A stretch of DNA of 64,000 nt from Siphonodentalium dalli (taxonomy: Eukaryota > Mollusca > Scaphopoda > Gadilida > Siphonodentaliidae). Shown here one piece after another: positions 1-12,309 of the stretch. Below the pieces are notes generated by a model. The model made no database searches and was not told where the DNA came from. It saw only the letters and a list, made by a program, of their open reading frames with translations. Position numbers and translations under genes: made by a program. The DNA is taken from the NCBI GenBank assembly GCA_032622095.1, contig CP136067.1, forward strand, positions 176,362,556 through 176,426,555. Reading direction: 5' to 3'. The first letter of the stretch is position 1, and each line of letters opens with the position of its first letter.

Positions 1-635
1 CACTGGTTCATATCCAACGGGCTGTTTGTTGATATAAACAACCAATGTAACTAAATTGAAATGCCTTCCCCACCCGAATAATGTCTTTAATTAAATTCAG
101 GCAGTTACTGCTCGCATATGGTGAGTGGATATTACGTCACATCTACCTTGCCCACTCTCATCGAATCCAATTTCCCCGTGACTTTCCATATCCAAAGGAT
201 TAGTTGTGTGGGATTTAATATATTTAATCTGGCTATAGCTTGGTAACTCATGCGATGAATTCGATCATTGTTGGAAGCGTTCTGTCCACTGTATTAACTC
301 TACGACAGCAAAAGATATTTTGGCTTGATTCATAAATAAATTCGAAAACCTTTTACCAGTATTTAAAAATAAAATCCTGCAAATTGTTAATATATAAATG
401 CAATATGCCTCAAAGATTGCTTTTGTTTTGAAAAATGTACATGTAGACCAATACTACCCGTCTTCTGAACAATTTTTACTGGACATAATTTGTCATAAAG
501 ACCCCAAAAAAAGGTTTCAATCCAATTTCTAACCAGTATCAACAAGAGCGAAGTCCAGTAACTGATTGTAATGTCAATAATAACTAAGGGTAGGTTATAT
601 ACACCGATGTTTCAGAGCTTATAGTACCAGCTCAT

Positions 636-671
<36 letters not shown>
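1..671. other. Non-coding stretch, no gene seen
   Basis: No convincing ORF, RNA gene or transposon end is visible. The segment is AT-rich and ends in a TA dinucleotide microsatellite (about 636-673) that abuts the palindromic element starting at 674. Confidence 0.6.
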
Positions 672-673
<2 letters not shown>

Positions 674-1193
674 GTTGGGTTGAAATAAATGGTAACACCT
701 TTAAGACCTATTGTATATTTTTTTCTCACGAGCTTTCGTCTAACATAGACTTTATCAAGTGACAGACAAACGAGAAATGAGACAAGAAACGTTAAAGCTA
801 CATGCAGCGTTGATGATGACGTTATGACGTTGTATCCTAGGTAAACAAGTTGATGGTTACCAAATTCTAGTAGATATAAATTAGGACCTAATGTATAGGT
901 ACAATTGAAAGGTATATAGCTGCATGTATGTCCTTAACAGAATGCAGCTATATACCTTTCAATTGTACCTATACATTAGGTCCTAATTTATATCTACTAG
1001 AATTTGGTAACCATCAACTTGTTTACCTAGGATACAACGTCATCACGTCATCATCAACGCTGCATGTAGCTTTAACGTTTCTTGTCTCATTTCTCGTTTG
1101 TCTGTCACTTGATAAAGTCTATGTTAGACGAAAGCTCGTGAGAAAAAAATATACAATAGGTCTTAAAGGTGTTACCATTTATTTCAACCCAAC
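674..1193. mobile_element. Long palindromic (foldback) element, 252-bp arms
   Basis: The arms 674-925 and 942-1193 are reverse complements of each other and are separated by a 16-bp spacer. Reading both strands, I found one clear mismatch, in the gatgatgacg region. The termini read GTTGGGTTGAAATAAATGG, and each side is flanked by TA (672-673 and 1194-1195), as expected for insertion at a TA target. TA microsatellites lie on both sides, so the TA duplication is only weak evidence of transposition. A 130-codon ORF overlapping the right arm is a by-product of the arm plus the microsatellite. There is no transposase. It could be a mariner-type MITE or a segmental inverted duplication. Confidence 0.75.
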
Positions 1194-1220
1194 TATCAAT
1201 CAGACCTATACGGCTACACT

Positions 1221-1224
<4 letters not shown>

Positions 1225-1274
<50 letters not shown>
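1225..1274. repeat. TA dinucleotide microsatellite
   Basis: An uninterrupted TA tract of about 50 bp lies just beyond the right end of the palindromic element. A similar tract precedes its left end. Confidence 0.95.
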
Positions 1275-1276
<2 letters not shown>

Positions 1277-2332
1277 CAAAGTCTCATACAGATGCTACAC
1301 TACAGTGTACAGCATCATAACATACTACACAATACATTGCAGGATTGCACTTGGGAAAGGCACCACGTTTAACTTTTTATTGATTCTGAATGACCCAGAG
1401 AATCTGAGAAAATGAATTGTAACTTTTATTATTTTCAATCAACTTACATTTAATTAAATTCATAAAGTAAATAAAGAAATATACTAATGGGTAACGGCCC
1501 CATCAAATGTATCACCTCTGACCCTCCACGGCGTCTCTTTCCTTTTGTAAACGTAAGCACAAATTAACTTTTTTTTATCGTTAGAGCCAATTAGATTGTC
1601 TCCTGTTAAGTTGGAAATCGGACACCGATGTTCGAATATAGACAACAAATAGTACAAAATGATATATATTCCTCCAGGGAGGTAATTCACTTTAGGCATT
1701 GTAAGTGTCGGTATATAGCTACATTGACAACGTTTCTGTACCAGGCGTTATTTTCGTTTCCGCCGTTATACAGTGGAACAGCAAAGGGACATGTTGCTTG
1801 ACACTGTCCAGTGACCCTTTCCATGAAAAACTGTCCACGTTCTTCTAAGATGGGGCCAGACAGTAATCGGATTCACTTCCAACTAATATATGTGGCCAAG
1901 TGCTTGTTTCTTTACTACCGAACACACTTTCCTCGCTGCCTGCTTGTACTTGCGAGCTTTTTTGTAATTTATAATTGTCAGCCAATTTTAATGAATCTTT
2001 CTACCAGAGCCTTTGCTTTGAGCGCCTTTTCTTTTCCCGATGTAACTTTCATTTCTGGTACGTGCGAAGAATTTTCCACACGATTGCTTGTATCGCATGT
2101 GACCCATCAATGTGACATTGCACTTTTCATACAGGAATCTTGTTTTTCCGTAGTCGATAACGCGAGGTGCGTGATGTCCTGAATAGTATTAGCGACGACA
2201 GTGTTCCGGCCATTTCCGGTTTCTCAATCTGTGAATGAGGAAAACGTGTCTTTTTGCAGAGCTCAAAAGTGATATAAATTCAATAAATTATTGGATAGAC
2301 TACTTAGTTTTCTGTTTAAAATAGGTAAATAT
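1275..2332. other. Non-coding stretch, one unexplained 123-codon ORF
   Basis: The + strand ORF at 1811-2182 starts with an ATG and is 123 codons long. It has no motif I recognise, no flanking splice sites that stand out, and no support from composition, so I do not call it a gene. Nothing else is seen here. Confidence 0.5.
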
Positions 2333-2797
2333 ACAATCGGAGTGTGCACCAGACAATTGTAATCGAGTTTCAGGTGAAATATTGTCAACTGTAAGTGAAA
2401 TAAATTCCGTTTGACTTTTGTTGTGTGGCCACCATTTTGATATCGATAAATGACCCCATTGAACTTTGATTTGATTTTGTAACAAGTTATACGTTAAAAT
2501 TTTAGAATACAAATAAATGACAATGCACAATAAATATTGGCATTAATGTTGGACAAGGTTGTATTCCATGTTATTATTTTTTTGAAGGTAATAATCGTCT
2601 GAAAAAGTAGCCTATTTTCGTGCATAAAAAAGTTAAAGGAATCATTTGTAACTTCCAGTAACTCACGTGCCATGTTATTGGTAATCCAATTGGCTATGGA
2701 ATGCATATTTTTATTTTTATTTTGGCTAGCATTTTCATTGTGTTTTGACTTAGTAAATACCACTACCCTACAAGAATCAATGTTATTTACATTGTGT
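2333..2797. repeat. Left copy of an old direct duplication
   Basis: This segment aligns with 3170-3625, with many substitutions and small indels. Shared landmarks are accagacaattgtaat (2348 and 3185), agcctattttcgtgcat and the end segment around atcaatg. The offset is about 830-837 bp. Short minus-strand ORFs inside it are not conserved in the other copy, which argues against coding. Confidence 0.75.
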
Positions 2798-2895
2798 GGC
2801 AATGGTATGGAGGGAATAGTATGAAAAGTTCTGCCAGCATGACTATGAATTAAGTTATCTAGCCACAGTAGTATTCTTCAATGTGCATTAACTGC

Positions 2896-3033
2896 CTAAA
2901 TTATCAATTTGATTGATTATAATGATCTGGCTTGTGCCTCTAGGGGAAGTTCTGCCCAAATTTTTAATTTGATTGGATACGGGTGGTGTTAAGGATCTGG
3001 CAAGTGTCTCCAGCGGAAGTTCTGCCCAAATTC
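2896..3033. repeat. Two-copy tandem repeat of about 75 bp
   Basis: Two diverged units each end in a gatctggc...ggaagttctgcc block, at about 2896-2956 and 2957-3033. A further ttctgcc fragment lies near 2830. An inverted relative of the same block is at about 7079-7135, so this is a dispersed repeat family and not a local accident. Confidence 0.65.
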
Positions 3034-3169
3034 TCAGGAAACAACAATGCTAGTACATATAGTAGGCCTACACGTGTTGGTGACAACAGAAGTCACTGAA
3101 CAAACTTGTAATTTTTGTAGCGATTTAAAGAGAATAAAAAAAGTATTAAATAAAGCTTTGAACAAGCAA

Positions 3170-3625
3170 CACACCGGGATGTGAACCAGACAATTGTAAT
3201 TAAGTTTGAGGTGCAATTTTGTCAAAGATAATATATTGAAACAAATTTAGTTTAATTTAATAGTGTTGTGGTGGCTATCATTTTGACGAATGACCATACC
3301 AAATAATGATTTGATTATGTATATAACCATTTAGACATTAAATAATTAAAATGTTGAGGGAATAATAAGTAACAGTGCACAACGAACATTGATATTAATC
3401 ATAGACATGGCCAAATTCCAAGTTAAATTTTTTTTGTATGTAATAATCATCTGAATAGATAGCCTATTTTCGTGCATTTAAAAAATGAACAAATATTCAA
3501 TAACTTTCATGCCATGCAATCCAATTCGCTATGGAGTACATAACTTTATTTTTGTAGGCATTATAATCGTGTTATGACTTAGTTAATGCCGATGTCCTTC
3601 AAAAATCAATGCTGTTGACATTCTG
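3170..3625. repeat. Right copy of an old direct duplication
   Basis: This is the diverged partner of 2333-2797 in the same orientation. The spacer between the copies holds the two-copy 75-bp repeat. Confidence 0.75.
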
Positions 3626-5206
3626 CTCATTTCCCTCCCAAAGACATTAACATTTGCCTCACACAAGAGAACAACAAGAATTTGAAGAAAATAATTGATT
3701 GTTGTGTTGATATTATGAAATCAATTCATTAATAATATACATGTATTGTGAACAACATTTTAGGCTAGACAACTTCCTGTTTACATTGTTTGAGCATGTT
3801 CATGTAAATCTGCGGGTCAAAGAAAGCCCAAGATTGAGGTACTACATGTATTCCATGATTTAGGTACAACATACACGTCAACTTTATTTAGGTTAACTGT
3901 ACCATGTGTGAGTAGTTACCAGGACCCCCCCCCCCACACCACTTGCTACATGTTGCACATATACCGATATCAACATCAAATTAAATGTTGATTGATCGGC
4001 AGGAGTAGTACCTTTTTTATCAAAACAAATAACACATCTAACTCAAATGTTAGTCAATTTTCATTTATGAAAAGAAAGTATGTGGTATTTTCTTAAAACT
4101 ATTCTAGCAAATACTCAGTGATGAGTAGTGACCCATAAGGGAATGCTCAAATATTATTCAAGTTCAACAAATCTAATGATAGGTTGTAATTGTTGAACTT
4201 ATTATCTGAACATTTCACTAAAATGTACTTTTATTTGTGTTATACTTGCATCTGTCGTCTGCTTATTTTTTCCTGAAAACCCACCAAATGATTATAGACC
4301 ATTCGAATGCACTTTTATAACTGAGTGGGAACTTCCATTTAGTACATCATGTAAAAATGGTTATTCGATAATAACTGGAGTCTATCATGTCCTTCTATAA
4401 TACCGGTACTGTACAACTCAACTTCTCAAGATCACCTTATATGTATTCATCCGACGCCAATTTTATTTATTGTAGTCTTGATGCTTGGGCACATGAAGTT
4501 GCATTACAGGATAGTTTTGTATTCTGTAATAAAAATTAACCCTTGGTCTTGCCCAAGATCTGTTACTTGTATAACTGTTGATTGTCTTCGTTGTTGTCTC
4601 ATGCCAATCAACCTCCGGGTTAAATTTAACCAAATGTGCTGATGATTTATCAGGCATATACAAGTTTTCAACCAATCATTCTACATTTATTAGTGTTATT
4701 GCTAGAAACCAAATATATAACATACAATCTTCACATATCCTAACTGAAAATAGACAATTGATGTTACAAGCTTTTTGTCCCTTAATACACCACCACGACC
4801 AACAGACTAATGTAGGAGAGATATTACTACACTGAATTATGAGTGGAAAGCACATTAGCAGTGTCTACAGACATTATTTGGCAACTTCTGGGTGACATAA
4901 TGAGTTGACAGAATTATTTTTCCAAAGTCCGAATTAAAAAAAATTGGCAAAAAAAAAATATTCATAGGATTTTTTTTTTTTAGCTTTCTATATGATGGTA
5001 GATGTCTCTGGCTTTGAAAAACATTGAAAATTTGATCGCCACTTGATTTTTTTTCCAAAACTTGTGTCATCGCTAATAGTATCGATGTTTATGCGTACAC
5101 AACCTTGGTCATCCTCTCGGCGAGGCCACGGCTGCACACAGTTAATGCAACTGTTGTGATCTTACATACCTGTGAATAATTCGGAAAAGAAGCTTATCAA
5201 GTGTAC

Positions 5207-5213
<7 letters not shown>
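3626..5213. other. Non-coding stretch with a poly-C tract
   Basis: An 11-base C run lies at 3925-3935, followed by acacc. Overlapping short ORFs on opposite strands near 4463-4835 have no recognisable motif and are not called. Long A and T runs occur at 4930-4985. No other structure is seen. Confidence 0.55.
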
Positions 5214-5250
<37 letters not shown>

Positions 5251-5265
5251 CTATATATATATATA
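5214..5265. repeat. TA dinucleotide microsatellite
   Basis: An almost pure TA tract, interrupted once by gc (tagctata). Confidence 0.95.
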
Positions 5266-8200
5266 AACTACTGAAACAACAGCGTTCGAAATACATGCAT
5301 TCGTAAATTCAGTGCATCAGGGATTTATTTGAGGGTATGTTCAGACGCTGGCAAATTTACTGGCAATTGTTCGTGCAATATGTCGCAGAAGATTGTAATG
5401 TGGTGGGCTATATGATATATACTGCAAACTACTTATAAGATGCATGTGCACAGAAGAATTAGTATGCAATTAGTTACATACATCATTAACATGTACAGCT
5501 GATGTGGCAGAGCACAGGCTTCAAATATCTTACATGAATCAATTGTGACATAACTCGTGACTGTTCAGATCTAACTAAGCGCAGAAAGACCTGAAAATAC
5601 TTAAGTTTGCTACCTTCCTCTCACCTTAATAAATGAATGTATGAAATATAACCAATATATAAAGCGAATATGTCTATAAAAGTGTATTAATCATTCAATG
5701 GAATATATTATAAATAAAAACATTCCTTCCAGATAATTTTGCATGTTAAAGGAATGCTTTCTTCCACTTTCTACAACCAAAATTTCCCAGCAGGCGTTTT
5801 TTTTTATTTATTTACTCCCGATTAATTAAAAAAAAAGTCCGGTGTGGAAAACGACTTTTCGTGATAAAAAGTATGAAACAATTTCAAAAGCAACAGACTG
5901 TTGTACAACCCCAAATGCATACAATTTAAATAAACCAAAAAAATAAAGTGGTGGTTTATTTTTCTCGTTCAAGTTTGAACAGAACAGATTCCAAGCCGCA
6001 TTCATTTCTGATACCACTTGGCTGAATAAGAATGTGAATTAATTGCACTCCCAAGCTTCCATATATTGATGTTTAATGTTGTAGTGTGGTTCCATGACAT
6101 GAAGTCTTTTTTCACATTTGATTTCAGGATAAATTTAGTTATCACCAGGACATATTGTGCTTCACTTTGTGGGGTTTTTTTATTAATGTTCGTACATCCA
6201 ATATTTAATTCGCTCCCATTTCCCTGCATTATGAACGGCACCGTCACTAGATTATAGAGTTATAATATGGCGGATCAGATGTAGTATTCATCAATTTCAT
6301 GCCAAAAGGGGAGCTATGGCATGAATGAAGATTTTTTTTGGTCTCATGTGGAATTACTCTTAAAATTAAATGATAAAAATTCAGATGTTCTGTCAATGAA
6401 ATTATGAATGTAAACAATTTCTTCTCGAGTGTTAATCGCGGCCACTGTTGTACATGATGACAAATGACACTACCATTTTACATCAAGTTAAGCACCAAAT
6501 ATGTTGCCATTGTTTTGACAAGTGACCACGTCGAGCTTCACCGAACGCACTATTAAGGGAGAATGAGTGACCAATTTTGAAAGGGGAATTTTAATGCTAT
6601 CCAGAGTAAAACTATGAAGAATGATAAGCAGGCATTATTGTTGTGTCCATATCAGTAGTAAAGGGTATCTGCTTGTGCTGATGGGTTCCGCGATGAGGGC
6701 TTCGTGTAACTTTCGCTCCATCTTTTTAAAATCGGCCACTTGACATCAACCTTAAAATAGCAGAATGGTGAAAACAACGGTTGATTTGACATAGCTAATG
6801 TTTACAGCAATGCTTTCGTGTCACGACATAGCTTACTATTATGTATGGTATTTGTACCAATTATTTATACATATAAGTTACTTAGCAAGAACTTAGGCGT
6901 TACTGGTGAGGGAACTGAGAGGGGGGATTAAAAGGAATGTGCAATAAATTACCGGTATTAACTCTAAATCCTTATCTCCATGTCGACATTTGCCAATATT
7001 ACATTCGATATTCATCAGACACTTAATTTATCGACTTTTGTAACTGTTTTGTGTTCGATCGTAATTTGCTTCAAAACAATTTTGGCAGAACTTCCCCCAA
7101 GAGGCGCTGACCAGATCATTTACCCCAACCGCTGTCTAGCTACCAGTAGTAGTACTAATAATAGTGTTTTGATCGTACATGTATATGTAGACATTCTCGT
7201 GAACATTGAAAATGGGCACCAGATTCAATATTGTAACGCCCAAGCCCTGATCCCTTCGCACCTATAAGGCAGTGTAGCGAACTCTATAGGAGAGAATCAC
7301 ACTAACTCGAGATGAGAAACGATTAAGACTGAAAGACTTTTACTAAGCTGAGTCTACGAACAGCTATATACCTCCCCCATAGGAACTTACATTTATAATG
7401 AGAATGAAATAAAGTTGATTATTTAATTTGAAAATAGATATTTGATTTATAACAAGATTTTTGTAGACATAGACATACAGTAAATAGAGATAAATTGTAT
7501 TTTGATGATCTTTAGATGAGAATAATAATAATGGATATTGAGATGAAACATTTAAATAAATAACAAAGTGTTTTGCCAAAGTGTACCAGTAAGACCAGAA
7601 AATAAGTGAAATAAATAAAGAAAAGTTTTAGAATTACACCCTATAGATTAATAATTTTGATAAATAAATAGAAATATACCTAAGTCTCTCTAAGTTAGTT
7701 ATAAATTACTAAAATACTGAACTGTTGTGATATAATATAGCACATGATTTAAAACATAGATTTTAAAGTATGATTAAACAGCTGCATGATTTTTCTGGTG
7801 ATAAATAATTGCCAAATGTTCCCCACTGTTACAGTAAAATATTTACGTAAGAATTTAAATGACTACTTGAATTTATGAAACAAATAAACAAGCCAAAGCT
7901 ATTTCAGTGAGAAAATTCATTAAATAAATAAGAAATATTTTAAAGTTGTGACAGTAAGTATAAAATTTAACATAATTACAAGTTGACCATTTGGTTGACA
8001 GACAAATAGACAATGCAAGACAGGAAACATAAAACACACAATTAGGTAAACACCGGTTCACCCATAACAACCTAACTTCTGATATTTAATGAGGTATGAA
8101 AAGATTTAGTACTTTAATGTTTAAATAAGTTTTTTCTATAGAAAAGCATAACCATGAATAGCTGGCTGTACTGTCAGCACAAAACTAAACTGATTGGAAA

Positions 8201-8418
8201 TAACTTAATAAAGTTAAATGGCACAAAATATGTAATGATGGCAATTAGTGAATATGCCAAGATATAAGTACTGGCAGAAATTCAAATGAAAGCATGAAAA
8301 TGTTTTACTTCGTTTAACTGAATCACTGTTAGATAAATAAAGTAAAACTACACTTAATATATATTTATAAGAAATATTTAAAGGTTTGTGAAACCAGAAT
8401 ATATTAGAATAAAACCCT
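5266..8418. other. AT-rich non-coding stretch
   Basis: There are only short ORFs (63-95 codons) and none has a recognisable domain. At 7079-7135 the block ggcagaacttcccccaagag is the inverse of the repeat at 2896-3033. From about 7370 onward the DNA is particularly AT-rich, with many taaataaa runs. No RNA gene is seen. Confidence 0.5.
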
Positions 8419-8592
8419 CAGGGAAAAGTACCTCCCTTTATGAAATATTTTAATTATATTTTCAAGGGAAAATTACTTCTCTTGGGAAAGAACCATAACT
8501 AAAGTTACTAAACTGATCAAGAGAAAATTACCTCTCTTGGCAAACTCCCACTTTAAGTTATAAAATAGTCAAGGGAAAATTACCTCCCTTGG
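8419..8592. repeat. Four diverged copies of a short inverted motif
   Basis: The motif caagggaaaattacctccct recurs in variant form at 8419, 8463, 8517 and 8569, about 50-55 bp apart. Each copy is itself an imperfect hairpin, with aaggga pairing with tccctt. This looks like a decayed minisatellite. Confidence 0.7.
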
Positions 8593-10424
8593 AAAAGCCC
8601 TAATGAAAAGATAATAAATAACTAAATACTTAGACCATACTACCTTGTTGAAAATAGCCCTTCCCGGGGTAAAATGAAATATGTCTGATGGAAATTGCTA
8701 CAAGTGCTTAGAACAATTTAGTCCACATGCATCCCAATCAGAGCTTTAAGTAGGATTTCCCTGTGAGTGGCTCACTCAATTGTGAATCTACTCAAATGAA
8801 ATGCATGTGTGTCTCCATTAAACGGGAGAACATAACAAGTTCCTTTAAGTAGGAATCATGTTAGATAAAAGTTTTAAATTGCTTTAAATGAGAAATGTAT
8901 ACTTTAAGAATTTTCCATCAGACCGCACGAATACTAGCTATAACTTTAAATAATAAGCAGGGAGGAAAAAATTTCAAAGATTGATAAATAAATCAAATTG
9001 AACTAAAGAGAATCAGTAGACATATTACTAAACCACAGCAAAGCCTGAGCTACAAACTACACAAATCCATTTAAGTACTATTTGGGCCTACAATGAAACT
9101 TAGAAAAATACAAACTAAAGATGAAAATAAAAAGAACTTAAAAATACGAAATAAGACTATCCCATCACAATAGGTAAACTTACAGCATATAGAATATATA
9201 TAACAAAGAATTTCCAAAAATTGAATAAAACTTTATGGCGCTCTTTTTGACCTTATGCCAGGGCTTATATACTACTTTGAACCGGCCAACCAATGAAATT
9301 GCTTAAATCCGGTTCCACCGGTGAAAGCTCTGCCGAATCGGCCATCAAAAATGTGCTGGCACCATTTCTTACCGCTAGATGGAGTTACTAAATTTATTTT
9401 GCAAAGTATTTAAAATTTGTAACTAACACAGATTAATAATATTGCAATGATGCAAGATATATGTGTGCAATAAAACAAATTTAATTTGTGCGCAAAACTG
9501 AATTTTACGCAAAGATAACATTCCCATGATGCACTTGGCGACAGAATAGCTGCGCCCATGAAATGAAAACATTGACAGTTGAAAAGCAACAAACGCTATG
9601 AACTGCGTAAATACTATGAATTATATGTTGAGACCTTGATATAATTAATCGGAATAAACACAAAGCATGATTGGTGTGATTAGCATTTATACGGATGAGT
9701 ATTTTGTGAGGTAATGAATTAAATAATTTTTGCATTGAAATTTCCCATGTAAACAAATAGGTGTGAATAGAAAAGCCGATTTTTACAACTTCAACCAATA
9801 TGTTTAATTAGAATTGGGTAAGTTATGCACACAAAACTATTGAAATTTAATATCTTTATTCAACATGTTTTATATCTCGTCGACCTTGAAATATAGCGTT
9901 TGAACTTGTACTGTAGTGTTTGTTTTCTATTTCTGTCGTAATCAAATATGTTTGTCAATTTGCTTCACTGCTCTGACCATTAAATCACCGATGTGATAAC
10001 GCATGCAGTTTTGACTAAAGCAATATTGATGAATTGTCACTTCATTTGCTCTTTGCTAAGCCAACAATACTAATTCCTGGTATATGTGGAATATTTTGGG
10101 CAAATTGTTTGGAATGCGTGGTGATATGTATTAGACTTGTTTGGGTTTCTGAAATTAGTCAACATCAGTAGGAAATTGTAAGAAAGATACTTTCTCAATA
10201 ACCTCGCGATGTTCTATGCACCAATGCCGACCATTGTCTCTTAACTTTTTGCGCATTTCGTTTTACATGTCTCATGCTGTCCACATACGCATGCGGTGAC
10301 ATTGTCACGAATGTTTGTCCTGTCCATGAATTGATGACTTGTTGAAATTGTCGATAAGAATTTGAATTCCGAGTAGAGATGATATAGTACCTTATGAGCC
10401 AATTTATTTATATTTAGGCTGTGG
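8593..10424. other. Non-coding stretch, nothing recognised
   Basis: It is AT-rich up to about 9250 and more mixed after that. Minus-strand ORFs of 60-97 codons at 9410-9798 overlap each other in different frames and have no recognisable feature. Confidence 0.5.
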
Positions 10425-10780
10425 CTAGAGTACCGTATATGGCACTTTAGCCGAACTCTAGCCAAATTGCTAAATTATCGTAGGTCTGCATATACGACAC
10501 TTTAGCCGACCGTATGCCGCACTTTAAGTTTAAATAGCAGTTTGACTAGAGTACCGATGCCTATATATTTGATTCACATGCCACATACAATTAGCTTGTA
10601 CTGTCTGAAAGCGCTCGTATTCAATGTGCCCGTTAATTTGGCGTTGCATAAATCAGTACTCGGGCGCCGCAATTGTTGTGACGAACGCTCGCGGTTGACG
10701 TGACAAATGACGTCATGCAAACAACGCACATATCTGCGGTACTTTGTAAGTTTGGCGACCGTATATGGCACTTTAGCCAG
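10425..10780. repeat. Scattered copies of a gcactttagcc motif
   Basis: Variants of ccgtatatggcactttagcc occur at about 10433, 10489, 10509 and 10760 in the same orientation. A second short motif, gactagagtaccg / ctagagtaccg, occurs at 10425 and 10543. Spacing is irregular, so this is a decayed repeat cluster and not a clean tandem array. Confidence 0.55.
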
Positions 10781-11037
10781 TCCGTTATACTTATCTATTC
10801 TTGAAGTTTAGTTTTTTATAATCTTCAAAAGACATCAGAACTTGTCGACCGCACATTTCTCGTTCTCTACCTTGTGTTTACTGCTGTTGAGTTGAGTGTG
10901 ATTGATCCTATTCTCAGAACACCTGCCTTTTCAACTACCCCACAGTTTTTTGACACGAAGTAATATAATTTTCTGGATTGTGTGTTCCTTTTCACCAAGA
11001 GTCGTCACATTTTACGTTGTCTATATTACTGCAAACC

Positions 11038-11079
11038 GTTTCACTGAAGGATCCACTGCATGTTTTATTCTGGACCTTC
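11038..11079. repeat. 42-bp exact direct repeat, copy 1
   Basis: The segment starting gtttcactgaaggatccact is identical to 11301-11342. This copy lies inside a 110-codon ORF (10902-11234) that I do not recognise and do not call. Confidence 0.85.
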
Positions 11080-11300
11080 GCATGCCGCCTAATAACTTCA
11101 TTTTGTCTCCATCTCATGCATGGGGATCAGCTTGCTGCGATGAAATTGCGTTGGGGTTGCTGATCTCTTCTATGGTACCGTATCTGTTTCAGTATTATCA
11201 GGTTGAGGACGAAGTTTGGCTGGAACTATTTTGAGGGTTGTGTGATTTCCGTAGAATGCAGCTTGTTATTATTCATCTCTGGGGCGGTGCAGTTTCAGTT

Positions 11301-11342
11301 GTTTCACTGAAGGATCCACTGCATGTTTTATTCTGGACCTTC
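11301..11342. repeat. 42-bp exact direct repeat, copy 2
   Basis: Identical to 11038-11079 at an offset of 263 bp. The flanking sequences of the two copies do not match, so it is a short isolated duplication. Confidence 0.85.
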
Positions 11343-11501
11343 ATTATCATTGTCAAATTAGTAACAGCGTCCAAATGTGTTACCTGGTTTGAATCGTCCA
11401 GAATATGACTGGTGATTGTTCCTTCTAAGGTCCACTCCACATATACCCCTTAAACGTTGTGTTACTCTCATTGGTTTCTGTACTAGTAGTATTTGGTTAT
11501 T

Positions 11502-11625
11502 AGTCAATTCAATTCAATTTTATTTAGTAATATATAACAAACATGATAATGTATAATACAAAATATAGTATATATTACTGGGAGATGGCATGACCTACTG
11601 GTCGTCTTCGTGCACACTCCCAAAC
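11502..11625 (-). mobile_element. Possible 3' tail of a non-LTR retrotransposon
   Basis: Read on the minus strand, the segment ends in aataaaattgaattgaattg. A simple tail of this kind is typical of several LINE clades. It is preceded by a GC-richer piece containing gacgaccagtaggtcatgcc. No reverse transcriptase is present. A host 3' UTR on the minus strand is the alternative. Confidence 0.35.
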
Positions 11626-12309
11626 TTAGATAATAATATTCCGACTCTGAGCCCATATAGTCTTCTTATATTACATGTTGCTTGGTTGATGAGCAGTTAA
11701 CTTTTCTTTTAAACAGTACTTAACAGTATTTCCGCCAGTTACATTCAGAATCAAACTATGATGGCACTGTATCCTATCATAATGGTTGCTAGGGGAAACC
11801 AGTGTCTATATTACAGCGAATGGATGGAGAGTTTTCATAAGTTTTAATAAGTTGAACAAAATATATAATGCTTTGAATAAGTTTTTATTTCAATTTTATC
11901 TATTACTCCTTTTTACACATGTTAAACTCTGATGATCCACCCGTTTGTTCGGCTACAAACGGACAAACATAGTTTAGTTTTATTAGTATTGGTTGAATCA
12001 TTTTATTGAGCTTGGTATTTAGGGGAGCTCTCATACCAGACGGAACGTAAGTAACCCACAGCCGAATATAACTATTATCAGGTGATTTCTGATAGATCAT
12101 GTCATGAATTTCTACTCTGGCTGCCCCCGTAGAAATAGTACTCCACGAGTTCTAAATCTGGGCGCTTTTTGTTATTCTGAGGTGGGACGCAGATAATATA
12201 TATCAGTCAATACATGTTCCTAAATAGTGTTTCGCACTGGGTGAGGGACCAATACATAGCCCTGGACTCGAGATTGCATGATCTAGATTGCGTCGCTTAA
12301 TGAATTTCC
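11626..12309. other. Non-coding stretch, nothing recognised
   Basis: There is one 65-codon minus ORF (11903-12100) with no recognisable feature. No repeats stand out before the foldback element that begins at 12310. Confidence 0.5.

Noticed and set aside
1107-1140. Hammerhead-ribozyme-like stretch (gtctatgttagac followed by gaaa) in the palindrome arm
   Set aside because: The stem II and GAAA are present, but the CUGAUGA core reads cttgataaa and I found no convincing stems I and III. It could be a decayed relic, but it is not supportable as a ribozyme.
928-1320. 130-codon ORF in the right palindrome arm
   Set aside because: It ends in a (YI)n run from the TA microsatellite and reads through the palindrome. 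No domain is seen.
1811-2182. 123-codon + strand ORF
   Set aside because: It has no recognisable motif, no codon pattern or splice context, and no homologue that I can name.
10902-11234. 110-codon + strand ORF
   Set aside because: It overlaps a 42-bp direct repeat, has a shadow ORF in another frame and has no recognisable feature.
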